Below, in pieces: positions 42,725-52,988 of a stretch of 64,000 nucleotides of DNA (position 1 is its first letter; each line of letters starts with the position of its first letter). Origin of the DNA: Ornithodoros turicata (Eukaryota; Arthropoda; Arachnida; Ixodida; Argasidae). The notes beneath the pieces were generated by a model. The model was not told where the DNA came from and did no database searches. It worked only from the letters and a program-made list of their open reading frames with translations. The stretch is taken from contig NC_088209.1 of the NCBI RefSeq assembly GCF_037126465.1, forward strand, positions 1,488,001 to 1,552,000, given 5' to 3'. The position numbers and the translations under genes are program-made.

Positions 42725-43135
42725 GTGGAGACAGCACGTTCCTTTCCCTCGACGATAATGTCCAAGCTCGTGTGGTTCTTTTTCCAGTACCACGGGGATG
42801 GAAAACCCTGCATTTATGATTGTCTCGTTGATGGGTTCTCCGTTTCTATATCACTCCAACAGTTCCAACTTGTATCTCACAAACTGTCTTATTTTATGAG
42901 TACTCCGCACGGGAATAGCTCTCAAAATGTCACTAAAATCACTCTCTTCTCCGTGTCCATTTAAAAAGTTGTGTAGGCATTGTAAATCTGCCAGCATGCG
43001 TTTGCATACGAATAACTGATCCATCTCACACGACACACTGGGGCTTCGCACTTTCGCGGTAGTCAAGTCGCTGCTCATCACTTTTCTCATGTCGGGGATC
43101 ATCCTTGAATCTCTTCAGTGTTTCTTACAAATCTG
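42725..43135 (-). pseudogene. Unidentified degraded open reading frame
   Basis: On the minus strand from an ATG at 43102, 83 codons read through to a stop at 42851, and the same frame goes on for about 35 more codons (NGEPINETIINAGFSIPVVL among them). Upstream the frame also continues past a stop near 43113. The composition looks protein-like (FVCKRMLADLQCLHNFLNG, STHKIRQFVRYKLELLE). I do not recognise the family. Its position between copies of the CTTGTTTGAGCACG word suggests mobile-element origin, but a fragment of a host gene is possible. Confidence 0.35.
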
Positions 43136-43744
43136 CAGCATCATACGAGTCCCACGTCTCACCACAACGCACAAAAGCCAGAACTTGTTTGAACACGCTG
43201 AAACAAGTTATGATATGGCACGCGCGTCATTTGTATAAAGGGGAGCGGGACTTGCACTGGAAACACCATGCAGAACCCGCCTGGGAACCCAAAACTACTT
43301 CTTTTACTAATAGCCAGAACTTGTTTGAGCACGCTGAAACGCGCACGCACCGTGATGCGTAAAACGGTTTTCTTTCCATAATGCTCGGACTTGTTTGATC
43401 GCGCAGAACGTTTGGGATACGACATAAAATGGCTTTAAAGTAGCACAGAAGTCATTTTTAACACCCAGTTTTCTTCCTATAAAACTGTTAAGTTTGCCAG
43501 TAAGATGCACCATGCGAAGTAATTTACACCGCAGAGTCATAATTATCGCAGAAATTGAATTTAAAATACGCCGCAAAAAGCGACCGTGCGCAACGGTGGC
43601 GAAGAGCAGTACCAGCCTGTGATCTGACTGGAACCTCGCGCTGCGCTGATGCTATAAGGAGAACGCTCGCTGATTGGCCTAGAGAAATGTCTGCTACTCC
43701 GCTGTCGTCTGCTACTCGGCTGTTCAGGATTCTGATAAAGCCTT

Positions 43745-44112
43745 TCTCCTAGCTCGGTAATGCTTCGGCCGCTCTTTCTATCCCCAATTCTCCGGGGAGG
43801 AGGAGGAGGAGTGTCGTTGGGAGGAACCCGAGAGGTCTGCCTGCCTGATTAGGCGGCATGTTTCTCGGGAAGGGAAAGGTGGTGGAGAGGAGGAGAGGAA
43901 AGGGTGAAGTGGAAGACCGAGCGGAATCCGCTCGGGGGGAGGATAGCTGCGTCCATGGGCCGACTTCAGGGGAACTGTGCCGGCATACGCCTATTACACA
44001 TCTGAGGGAAACCCAGGAAAAACCCCAGACGGCACAGCCGGCCCGCGGATTCGAACCGCGGACCTCCCAGTCTCCAAGCGCACGCGTTACCGCTGCGCCA
44101 CCGGAGCTGGTC
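43745..44112 (-). mobile_element. tRNA-derived SINE with GC-rich tail
   Basis: On the minus strand the head (44108 down to about 44040) reads CTCCGGTGGCGCAGCGGTAA (box A type) and GCGGTTCGAATCCGCGG (box B type). The body contains GGTTTTTCCTGGGTTTCCCT and TATGCCGGCACAGTTCCCCT, a central motif I know from arthropod SINEs, and the end has repeated TCC and CTCC words near 43800-43815. No target duplication was identified. The overlapping open frames at 43749-44267 come from this SINE and are not genes. Confidence 0.8.
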
Positions 44113-45544
44113 AATTCACCGGGAAAACTGGCAAAACAAGTTTACGGCGGCAAAGGGACAATGCGCTGACCCCCACTGACCGGCAAACCAGAACGAGTCT
44201 CCTTATGCCGTCATGTGACGTGCCATCATACCTCCTCATCCTCGTTATAGCTGGAGTGGCGAGTTAAGGGTGAAGGTGAGGAGCTACGTTTATGTGAGTT
44301 TTTTTCTGGGAAACAAATTGCACACATCAAAACCTTTCGCGCTCTTCGGTATAATGACACACACACTTTCATCAGATGTCTTAATCTGAATTTTTTTTGG
44401 ATGGCCCTCTGTACTCCTTTAAAATAGCGTGGCGCTCTCCACAAACTATACTCGCTTAGTCGATGAGTACGTGCTATATAATCCTTCTCCCTATCACCTA
44501 TATATATAGCTTCTCCATCACACAACACAGAATTTCCCCCCCTAAAAACAGGAAATACTTTTACTGATGATTACATATGAGACGCGCGCACTTTCGCTGG
44601 TCTCGGTGGGATGCGTCACTTCGTGTGAGTAAAGATGATTTCGGCCGATCCATGCATGCGTCTCTTCTCTAGTTTCAGATCCGGTAATTCACGCATTTCT
44701 TGCAACTCTTCATCTGTGAATCGCGTTCCATCAGGAGTTCCACCTATACCGCCTCCCCATGTCGACCTTGCGTAAGTCCAACACGTCCAGCTTTTCGTTC
44801 TCCTGAACAATGCTCCCATCACTGGGTTTATCCAGCTTTTCGAAAACAGACGACTTCTCAGTTTCTACGCACACCGAATGAACTGAAAATGATAACTTTC
44901 CTCATCTTCCTCGTTGTGCGCTTGACCCAGAGTCGACCGACGGACGGAACTCAAATGCGCCCTTTGAGGGTGGTGCGATTTTGTTTACACAATCACGCAG
45001 GAACGGCCCGATGCGCGCGCGCGAAGGACATTTGGAACTTCTTGGAAACTGCATAAGCGAACCCTTTGTTTTTGGTGCTTGTTTCGGCAATGAGCAGGTG
45101 GTGGCATGGGCTCATAGGGATATTTTTTTCTTCGCATAGCGTTGTGTGATCACTGCTTACTTTTCGGTTTTAATACGCGCGGCCTCGGAAAACATGATTT
45201 ACGAGGTGACCCAGTTTCTCGTTACATCACCTTGACGCAACATTTTTTTCCGCTAGGGTCCGCTGCAGAGTACTCAGTTTGGCCATGACGGGTGGAAGTG
45301 CGTTTTGATATTAAACAGATGGCTCGAACACATCTTCAAGGTGATCCAATTTCTCGGACTTGCAACCTTGCGGAAACGAGCGAACATTGATATAAAACAG
45401 ATGGTCCCAACCGGAGAGGTATATTACGCGCCTGTGTTTCGGCTATCTAGTTTTCCGTGCGGCCGGCACGGTAAGTGGTCGACATGTGGGTGCCTGGAAG
45501 GTGCGCGACATTTTAGTGTGTCGGCGCATGTTGTGAGGTGTGCG
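44113..45544. other. Intergenic sequence, no gene seen
   Basis: No supported gene. The open frames near 44616-44822 and 44700-45056 overlap on opposite strands and lack family resemblance. Confidence 0.35.
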
Positions 45545-46400
45545 CGGGCAGGCTGAAATCGTGTGAGCTGTCCACACTCCCGTGTTTCCCTACCCTGCTG
45601 TAGCGCGTCGCGCGACAAGAATCGTGCGTCATACCGGTACGTGTGATGAGGTAAGCCTTTTTTTTTATGAGATGAACTTGTTCATTGTGCGACGATCTTA
45701 ATATCGCTGCTTCCAGTATAGAGAAGGAACGCGGAGGAGGTCCGACTGCACGGGATGTTCTGGGGGAGAGCAATCTGAAATTGTGTTTCTTCATACTCAG
45801 CTTGGGTTAAGTATGTGCGTGCATATAGCACTGAGCAATTTGTTTAATGAGCGTTGGAGCGTCAGTCACGACATAGCATCACTATGCTTTGTGCTTGATT
45901 TAATTAGTATGTTATGTTGAAGTGCACCGTCTAAAACTGCAATATGCGTAAACACGGGCTGGCTAAAGTCGCGTGAGCTGTCCACGCGCCCCATGTTTCA
46001 GATATTGCTGCATGGTGCTCGTGAATCTATATGTGCCCGTCTGCGAAGGTGAGCGCATTTTTTTTTCCGAGATGAACTCGTTCATAGTGCGACGTTGTGC
46101 CCTGAACTTATATTTCTAAGGGTGCTTCCAGTTGTGCTCTGCGTACGAGCTGTGTCGCGTGCGCTGGCTACGTTTGAACAGAATATCCCGAGGGGAGCAA
46201 TGTGAAATTGTGTTTCTTCATACTCAGCTTGGGTTGAGTCTTCTTTTTTTAAGCTTGAGTACGTGCGTGCATAGCATTGTTTAATAAGCGTTGGAGCGTC
46301 AGTGCGTCTTGAGCTTGACCACATAGCGCCACTATGCTATTGTCATTCTGCTCGATTTATTTAATTTCGCGTGTTGAATGCGCGCTGTCTAAAATAAAAA
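45545..46400. repeat. Tandem duplication of about 430 bp
   Basis: Two diverged copies follow each other: the first from about 45545 and the second from about 45955. Shared words include GTGAGCTGTCCAC (45564, 45973), GAGATGAAC near 45669 and 46069, AATTGTGTTTCTTCATACTC (45779, 46206), and AGCGTTGGAGCGTCAGT (45848, 46287). The copies are clearly related but have several indels. No coding function is recognised. Confidence 0.75.
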
Positions 46401-47099
46401 CGGACCCAAGCTCTATAGGGTTTATTGATCATTCAAGTTGTTTTTCTCTCAAACCAGCTTCTCTGCACAGCATCAACTATCAATGTTTTCTCGATCATGT
46501 CCTTCTTCCTGCTTATTTCGAACGCCTACTGGCTTCCCTGATTACCATCACGATGAATTTTTTTGCACTCTGTTTAATAGACATTGAAATGTTTTTTTTT
46601 TTTTTTTGTTCTGTCACAAAATTCGTTCTCAAGAATGAACGCGTCCCATTGCATCATTTGCCATTCTGCTTGATTGAAACAATTTTTAGGTTGAACTGCA
46701 AAGCACACACATCCTAAACAACCCTAAGCTTGACGATGAAAGTCGATGTCGTTGTCGAAAGTCGATGTTTGTATCTGTCCCTTCTATGTTGTTCCAGCCT
46801 CAGAACATCAGTTTATCTCTAATCCTAAGCTTGTTCTCAGGGGTGGGCTTGACCTAACGCACGCATGCAACCAGGTGAAGCCAACTTTACTCGTGTAAGT
46901 GTGTTTTGAGATGTGTACCCTAAACACGTTTTTTTTTTTTTTTTCCCATTAGCAACTGTGGCTATGTGAACAGCGGGAAGGGGGCGGCATGTAAGCTGTT
47001 CAGCCTTCCAACGCTGGCTCTCTAGAAGTATGAACCAGTTGAATAGAAATGAGTCACCAATGCAATGGCGCGACGCAGCTGTCCATCTTTGCAAAGAGG
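46401..47099. other. Intergenic sequence, no gene seen
   Basis: T-runs at 46591-46608 and 46930-46945. No supported feature. Confidence 0.35.
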
Positions 47100-49330
47100 G
47101 TAATCACAAGCGGCGCCATCTCTTGTATGTGTAGGGCAGAGCATGTGAAAAAGTTTCATTGTGAACCAGTGAGCAGCCGGATGGAGGCATGGGCCGATAG
47201 CAGTTGGAGCCTACCGGCCCCAGGCTAAATCTATCTTGTGGTAAAAGTTTCAATATCCCACAGTTAAACTTATATTACCTCATCTAGAGATTCGAGGGAG
47301 TAGCAGTTGGGTCTAGCGATGAGTGGAAGTGCAGTTGGAGCCTGTTAGGGAGCTCTAGACATAAGTGACCAATGAGAGGCTTGTAGCCAGATGGGCAAAT
47401 GAGCACAACCACTTGCAGTTAGATGAACCGATAGCAGTTGGTGTCTATTGAGGGAGCTGAGTGACCAATGAGCGCAAGAGATGGCCGGGACTAATGATCT
47501 CTCTGATGCAGCTGAACCAACCCACAGCTGGACCAGGAGGCTGTTGTACCAAATAAAGGTTGAAATCAACAATTGTCGTGTGTCTTGTCTGAAGCTGCTG
47601 CATTGTGGTTTAGGAGCGACAGGCTAGCCAATCACTGTTCAGTAGGCTTATCGTGGACCAATCAAGGCCAGACATCGGTAGGCTTCAGTGTAAAGGGACA
47701 ATCAGTAGGCTTAGCGTGGTTCGGCTTAGAAGTCAGTAGGCTTAGAATGGACCGATCAGCATGAAGTAGGCAGAGCTGGTGAAGAGTTGCACCATCTGGT
47801 GTCAGTGGGCTTAGAACGGGCCAGTGAGGGCCAATCGGTAGCGGCCAATTAGAGCGTTTAGAAAGTCTGGTAGAGTGATCAGTAGGCTTAGTGTGGACTG
47901 GCTTAGAAGTCAGTAGGCTTAGAATGGACCAACCAACGTGAAGCGGGTGGAGCCAGTAAAGAGGTAAGTAGCATCGACCAATCAGGGCCAGCCACAGCAG
48001 AACCAAGCCGTGCCCTATGACGCAGCTAGACCAATAGCATAATTTCTATTAAATGTGTAGGGAACCACCTTCGGCGCCATCAGAGCATGCGCAGAAACGT
48101 TGCGAACCAATGAGCAGCAGGGTGGAGGCATGCGGTTAGCACGGGCCAATAGCAGTTGGAGCCTACCAGCGTATGACCCCCATTAAACTTATCTTACGGT
48201 AAAAGTTACAATCTCCCACAGTTAAATTTATCTCATCAAGAGATGAGTGTGAGTGACTAATGAGTGGCTTGCAGTTCAATGGATCCATAGCAGTGAGTGA
48301 GTGACCACTTGCTGTTAGATGGACCAATCGGAGTTGGAGCCTGTGAGGGAGCTGTGACCAATTAGAACTAGTAAGGAGCTGGGTGAGCGGCCACTTGCAG
48401 TCAGATGGACTAACGAGCAGACCACTTGCAGTTAGATGAACCAATAACAGTTGGAATCTACCGAGGGAGCTGAGTGAGCAATGAGCGCGAGAGATGACCG
48501 CATAGAATTATGGACCAATGATATCTCTGATGCAGCTGAACCAACCCACAGCTGGACTAGGAGGCCGTTGTGCCAAATAAAGGTTGAAATCAATTGTTGT
48601 GTGTCTTGTCTGAAGCTGCTGCCTGGTGCCGACAAATTCAGGTTAGCCAATCACCGTTCAGTAGGCTTAGCGTGGACCAATCAGGGCCAGCCATCGGTAG
48701 GCTTAGAATGGACCAATCGTTGTGAAGGGCCAATCAGCGTGAAGTGGGCGGAGCCAGTAAAGGGTTGCACCATCTGGTGTCAGTGGGCATAGAACGGGCC
48801 AGCGAGGGCTAATCGGTAGGCTTACATTGGGGACGGCCAATCAGAGCGTCAGGAAAGTCTGGGACGGTGATCAGTAGGCTTTGGCTTAGACGTCTGAATC
48901 AGTAGGCTTAGAATGGACCAGTCAGCATGAAGTGGGCAGAAAGTTGCACGCCACAAGGTAAGTTTGAACATCTGAGATAAAGCCGCAGCGGGGTCGCTGC
49001 CATCTTGCGGGCGCTAATGAAGGCTATGTTCAGCGGACTTCAGCCGACTAATTAGCATAAAGGGGCGGAGCTACAGTCAACCAATCAACGATCAGTAGGC
49101 TCGGTGTGCGCCAATCAACGTGAACTGGGCGCAGCCAAGCCAACTAATTAGCATAAAGGAGCGGAGCTACGGTCAGCCAATCAAAGATCAGTAGGCTTGG
49201 CGTGGACCAATCAACGTGAAGTGGGCGGGGCTAATGGCAGCCAATCAGATGGCTTTGGATTGGCTTGTGATGGATTACAAATTGATTGTGTTGGCTTGGA
49301 ACTGGATTTTGGCTTAGAATTGGATTAGAA
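47100..49330. repeat. CCAAT-rich tandem duplication
   Basis: Two diverged copies of a roughly 1-kb unit (from about 47100 and 48060) with shared landmarks: GGCGCCATC (47112, 48076), GAGGCATG near 47181 and 48127, TAAAGGTTGAAATCAA (47552, 48581), and TCTTGTCTGAAGCTGCTGC (47583, 48605). Both copies and the 300-400 bp after the second are crowded with GACCAAT or GCCAATC words, at least twenty on the + strand by eye, and with AGTAGGCTTAG words. Near 49030-49240 the spacing becomes regular, with repeated GGGGCGGAGCTA and GCATAAAG groups. No gene is recognised. Confidence 0.8.
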
Positions 49331-49499
49331 TCGGCCACCTTCGATTAGAAAAAAGTGGTTGTTGTACAGTATGGTTCTTATGCCGTATTAAACTACACTA
49401 CTAATGTGCTAAGAATGAAAGCTCCTGAAATAAAACGTGAGTGGAGAACTCTCTGTCTCGATATGTAATGCACAAATTGTATATATTTATGATTTTCTT

Positions 49500-49667
49500 T
49501 TCCTTTTTCTCCCCAAGTTATGTATCAATGTATTACTCGTGTAATACACACAAGTATTAGTATTATGTATTATAATACCTAAGAATCAGATGTATTTGTA
49601 TTATAACACCAATTTCTAGGAAGTATTAGTATTATAATACAAAATATGAGTATTACTGCCCATCCCT
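49500..49667. repeat. Probable right end of an hAT-like element
   Basis: AT-rich sequence with repeated GTATTATAATAC-type words closes with GAGTATTACTGCCCATCCCTG-like sequence at 49647-49667; its complement, CAGGGATGGGCAGTAATAC, has the look of an hAT terminus. I found no matching left end, so it may be a truncated copy. Confidence 0.4.
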
Positions 49668-51699
49668 GTAGAATCCGGTAGAATTGTAAGCAATTTGGAT
49701 TAATCCGAAAAACTCCGCTTGGCAGATGTTTTCCCTGATAACCGGGTTATTCTTGGTCTCCTTTTGCGTCCTGGGTTCCTTCTGACCTCGGATACCAGCC
49801 CCACTGCAACATAATAATAGTTTCCGTGACCTACTGTTTTCTCGACCACTTGAGGATTCACTGCTCGGGTTTTCCCCGGTCTCTTCTCGATTTCTTTGTC
49901 CGACACGTGACCTAAGCACTAAAATAAGCATCGAACCAAGGTCACACCGACTAATCTCTTTGAAAGGGCAACTAGTTGCAGTGTTGACGACAAGACGGGA
50001 CGAACTGCCCTTGCGACCACGTCAAGGAGTACCCTGATTCTGAGGAGTTCACATCGTCCCGCAATCGCGATGCAGAGGTTGTCGTATATGTAAGTACTGC
50101 CGCATAACAGTGAGCACTGCACACGGAAAGGGTGCATTTGGAATTGCGGAACACCTCAGTGTGCGTCGCACGAAATATATTGTTAAGCTTGTGTCTCTTC
50201 ACTGCTGAAGCAATAAATGTGACAACTGCGTTTTCGCTATACAACTACGTCATGCGTGTGCGTCGTCAAGTTTTCTCAGAATTTCGGGTATTAACTGAAC
50301 TGTAAACCATACACTTAAAAAACTCCGTTTTTCAAAAACAATAAACTCCGCAAAACATCCTCCGGTAAAACCCCGAACCGTATATATAATGCAGGCTTAT
50401 TTTTATGTTTCACACTTTTTCCTCGCAGCACCACGGCGAAGCTTGGTTGCCACGACTATGAAATTTCATGAGTACTTGAACGGCTGTGAGCACGTATATC
50501 TTGTCTATCGACGTTATGTACCTCTATTTAGGAGAAGGGAATGCGAGGCAATTTCTCTTTTTCTTTCTTTCATGCGTACACTTGTCTCGGCGACAGCATA
50601 CTTGTGCACAGTTGTGCATGGCCGAGCCGTTGCGCCTGCGCCGTCCGGCAACGTCCTTCACGAACAAAATGGAAATGTCGTCTAAGTAAGACATTGCGTT
50701 CATATGCGACATAGCGCGTATGTTCAACTCATGTTCATGTAACCACATTCTTCGCCTGACTAGTCTACTCTGAAACTTTTCCTCCCCGTACCACCAGGGG
50801 AGAAAGGCGGCGCTAGTGTCGCGCTGCCAAACTCCAAGCTCTGTAAGCGCTGGGATCACCGCGCATGACGCAAGAGTGACGTTTCAAGGACGCCTTTGAT
50901 TGGCTGGAGGAGACATGTGCTCGCTCCAAAAAGGTAAACAAAGCAGCGTTTAGCCAAAGCGGAGCGGCAGAACAGCGAATACGGCTCTGATATCGACATC
51001 AGAAGTGACGTTCTTCTTTCGTGATGATCTTGGCTGTTTGCACAAACGTGAAAAAAAAATTGAACGTAGGAAACGTGCTTAAATTTGAATTTCTGGAGCT
51101 CTGTATTAGTTCGAATGTGCGTGCTTCATTTAGAGATCGTTCAAACAGCTGTCACCCTATGGACGGATTCAGTGTGCTTTGTGTGAATGCCCCAACGGAA
51201 ATATCGTCATATAACACGCTACATTGCTGTACGCTGCCATCAAGGACGTGTCCAAGACTGACCAACAGTAGACACGCTGCCCCAAAAACAGCGTACCACT
51301 AGACTTGTACAGTAACCTGAGTAGTGTGTTTAAGAAGTATATTTTAAAAAAAGACGGATTTAGTAAATCAACTTGAATACTTCTTCTATACTTCTACGCA
51401 TTTTCCAAGTTACTTTGAAGATACTCTGTGCGTTATCCGCAGGTCAAGCGAAAGATTCCTTTTCAATTTCTTTTTTTTTCTGCCAATAAATCCCCCCCCC
51501 CCCTTTGTCGCTGCATTGCGTCATGTACATAATGCTTCAGCGACTGAGATATTCGGGACATCCACGTCACTCTTGGGAAGGGGTACCGTACAATGGTTTA
51601 GGCGGTTTCAGGGCACGCGGGAGGCGATGTGAGGTCCTGAATGGTGCCGAGATGTGACTTGAAAGTATATAGAAAGCAACGCGTTACTTTTAAAAGCCC
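49668..51699. other. Intergenic sequence, no supported gene
   Basis: Near 49699-49712 and 50319-50350 the words AAAACTCCG recur, so an unrecognised element may span 49680-50385. Near 50800-50950 a GC-rich stretch contains AAGGCGGCGCTAG, TGACGCAAGAGTGACGT and TTGATTGGCTGG, which are promoter-like words, but no first exon follows that I can recognise. The minus-strand frame 50524-50859 is open but unidentified. A C-run lies at 51492-51502. Confidence 0.35.
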
Positions 51700-51890
51700 T
51701 GAAGATGGTGTCTCGGTACTGCGGCGTCAAAGTAATGACTACAAACAACTCTAGCATCTGTAGCTTGCCAGCAGCGACGGTTGATTGCCTTCTCCCACCG
51801 CCGACGCTCCCGTTTGCTTTTGGAACACTGAATACAGATACTCCATCCAAGTGTCAATAACATGTATTTATCACAACACGTACACCACAA
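51700..51890 (-). pseudogene. THAP-domain relic with a frameshift
   Basis: Minus strand. One frame gives GVSVFSVPKAN, like the V-F-FPK stretch of THAP zinc-finger domains; directly after, another frame gives KRERRRWEKAINRRCWQATD followed by ARVVCSHYFDAA, the W--AI-R--W-(P/A)T-----VCS-HF stretch of the same domain. The shift lies between them, near 51815. THAP domains occur in P-element transposases and in host proteins. The first Cys pair of the C2CH zinc site is not clearly seen, and no transposase follows. Host pseudogene or transposon fragment cannot be separated. Confidence 0.6.
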
Positions 51891-51993
51891 CCCGTATTTA
51901 CCATTTCGTAGCTTAAAAACGACGTCAAACACGAGAAACTAACAGCGTGAAAGCGACCGTTCCAGCTTGTTTACGTTTTTCGCTACTCGCACG

Positions 51994-52773
51994 CAGAGGT
52001 GGGCACCCTCACGAGGGCGTGCGAGGGTGAGGGTTTCCTCACCTCACCCTCACCTCACGATATTTGAGGTGAGGGCCAGTTTTTCTGGTGATGTTTGAGG
52101 GGAGGGGAGGTGAGGAAAATCTTTTTAAAAAATTTGAGGTGAGGTGAGGAAAATTTTGAATTTTTCTAGGTGAGGTGAGGAAAACTTTATGAACGTGCAC
52201 TTTATGAAAACTTTTTCCGCGCGTACACGGGATATTTCCTTCTTTTTGCAGCTTGCGTCTCTCACCTGGGCGGGGACTGTCCTCCTCTCTCACCGGTGAT
52301 ACGCGCAACTTTTACGCGTATAACAATCGTTCCACGAAGCGTTTTCTGTGATTGATTAGGGCCAAATCTGCCAGCTAAAAAAAACGTTACATTAACTAAG
52401 CAATTTCACGAGTTCATTGGCAGTCACTCAAAGCCAACGCGACTTTACTGATGAAGATTCTTCAATCCCTGCGAACGTCACATCGAATACACAAATAGCT
52501 TGAAAAAATTGAGGTGAGGTGAGGAAAATTTCGAAAAAAATTGAGGTGAGGTGAAGTGAGGAAAATTTTCAAACAATTTTTTGAGGTGAGGTGAGGAAAA
52601 TTTTTCAAAAAATTTTGAAGTGAGGCGAGGAAAATTTTTCAAAACAATTTTGAGGTGAGGTGAGGGAAAATTTTCAAAAAACATTTTGAGGTGTGGTGAG
52701 GTGAGGAAAAATTTCAAAAATTTTTTTGAGGTGAGGTGAGGGCGAGGCTCGTGAGGACAAACGCCCACCTCTG
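51994..52773. mobile_element. hAT-type MITE filled with GAGGTGAGG repeats
   Basis: A 780-bp element. The left end is CAGAGGTGGGCACCCTCACG and the right end CTCGTGAGG...GCCCACCTCTG is its inverted match. A perfect 8-bp duplication, CTCGCACG, flanks it (51986-51993 and 52774-52781). Inside, a unit of the type TTGAGGTGAGGTGAGGAAAA followed by TTTTTCAAAAA repeats with about 30-40 bp spacing, some six copies at 52505-52740 and some three at 52065-52185. The open frames on the minus strand (NFPSPHLK-type repeats) are by-products of this. No transposase. Confidence 0.92.
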
Positions 52774-52877
52774 CTCGCACGTGGTGCAATGGGCTTCTCC
52801 ACGAATAGGAGCACGCCACATCACCGTGCGCGTCACTCCACTCTCTCCCCGTCCTCTTGTGCGCAGAAACGTACGTA

Positions 52878-52988
52878 GGAGAGGCCTACAAAGCGTATAA
52901 CGCTTTGTAGACCTCTCCTTAGTTTCTTACCTCCATGCTGCAAACTGCAAACATATGTCAGGCATGGAGGTAAGAAACGAAGGAGAGG
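52878..52988. repeat. Two overlapping hairpins
   Basis: First hairpin: GGAGAGGCCTACAAAGCG (52878-52895) against CGCTTTGTAGACCTCTCC (52901-52918), one mismatch, 5-nt loop. Second: CCTCTCCTTAGTTTCTTACC... (52912-52937) against ...GGTAAGAAACGAAGGAGAGG (52963-52988), one mismatch in 26, 25-nt loop. The right arm of the first is the start of the left arm of the second, so the two structures are mutually exclusive at CCTCTCC. Confidence 0.85.

Larger units (their letters stand above)
42370..43400. repeat. Dispersed copies of a CTTGTTTGAGCACGCTGAAAC word
   Basis: The word GAACTTGTTTGAGCACGCTG (with variants) occurs at about 42387, 43182, 43316 and, weaker, 43388. In the first two it continues to ACAAGTTATGATATGGCACG and CGCGTCA. 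All copies are in the same direction. An open frame on the opposite strand lies between the first and second copies. They could be the ends of an unrecognised element or part of a decayed satellite. Confidence 0.65.

Noticed and set aside
43749..44267. Overlapping 96- to 121-codon frames on both strands
   Set aside because: They lie within, or run out of, a tRNA-derived SINE.
47100..49100. Two copies of AATAAAGGTTGAAATCAA with following GT-rich sequence as LTRs of one retrotransposon
   Set aside because: The similarity extends through the whole 1-kb unit and there is no coding sequence between, so a tandem duplication explains it better.
49653..49931. 92-codon minus-strand frame
   Set aside because: Frame is Arg/Glu/Ser-rich, overlaps another open frame on the same strand and has no recognised domain.
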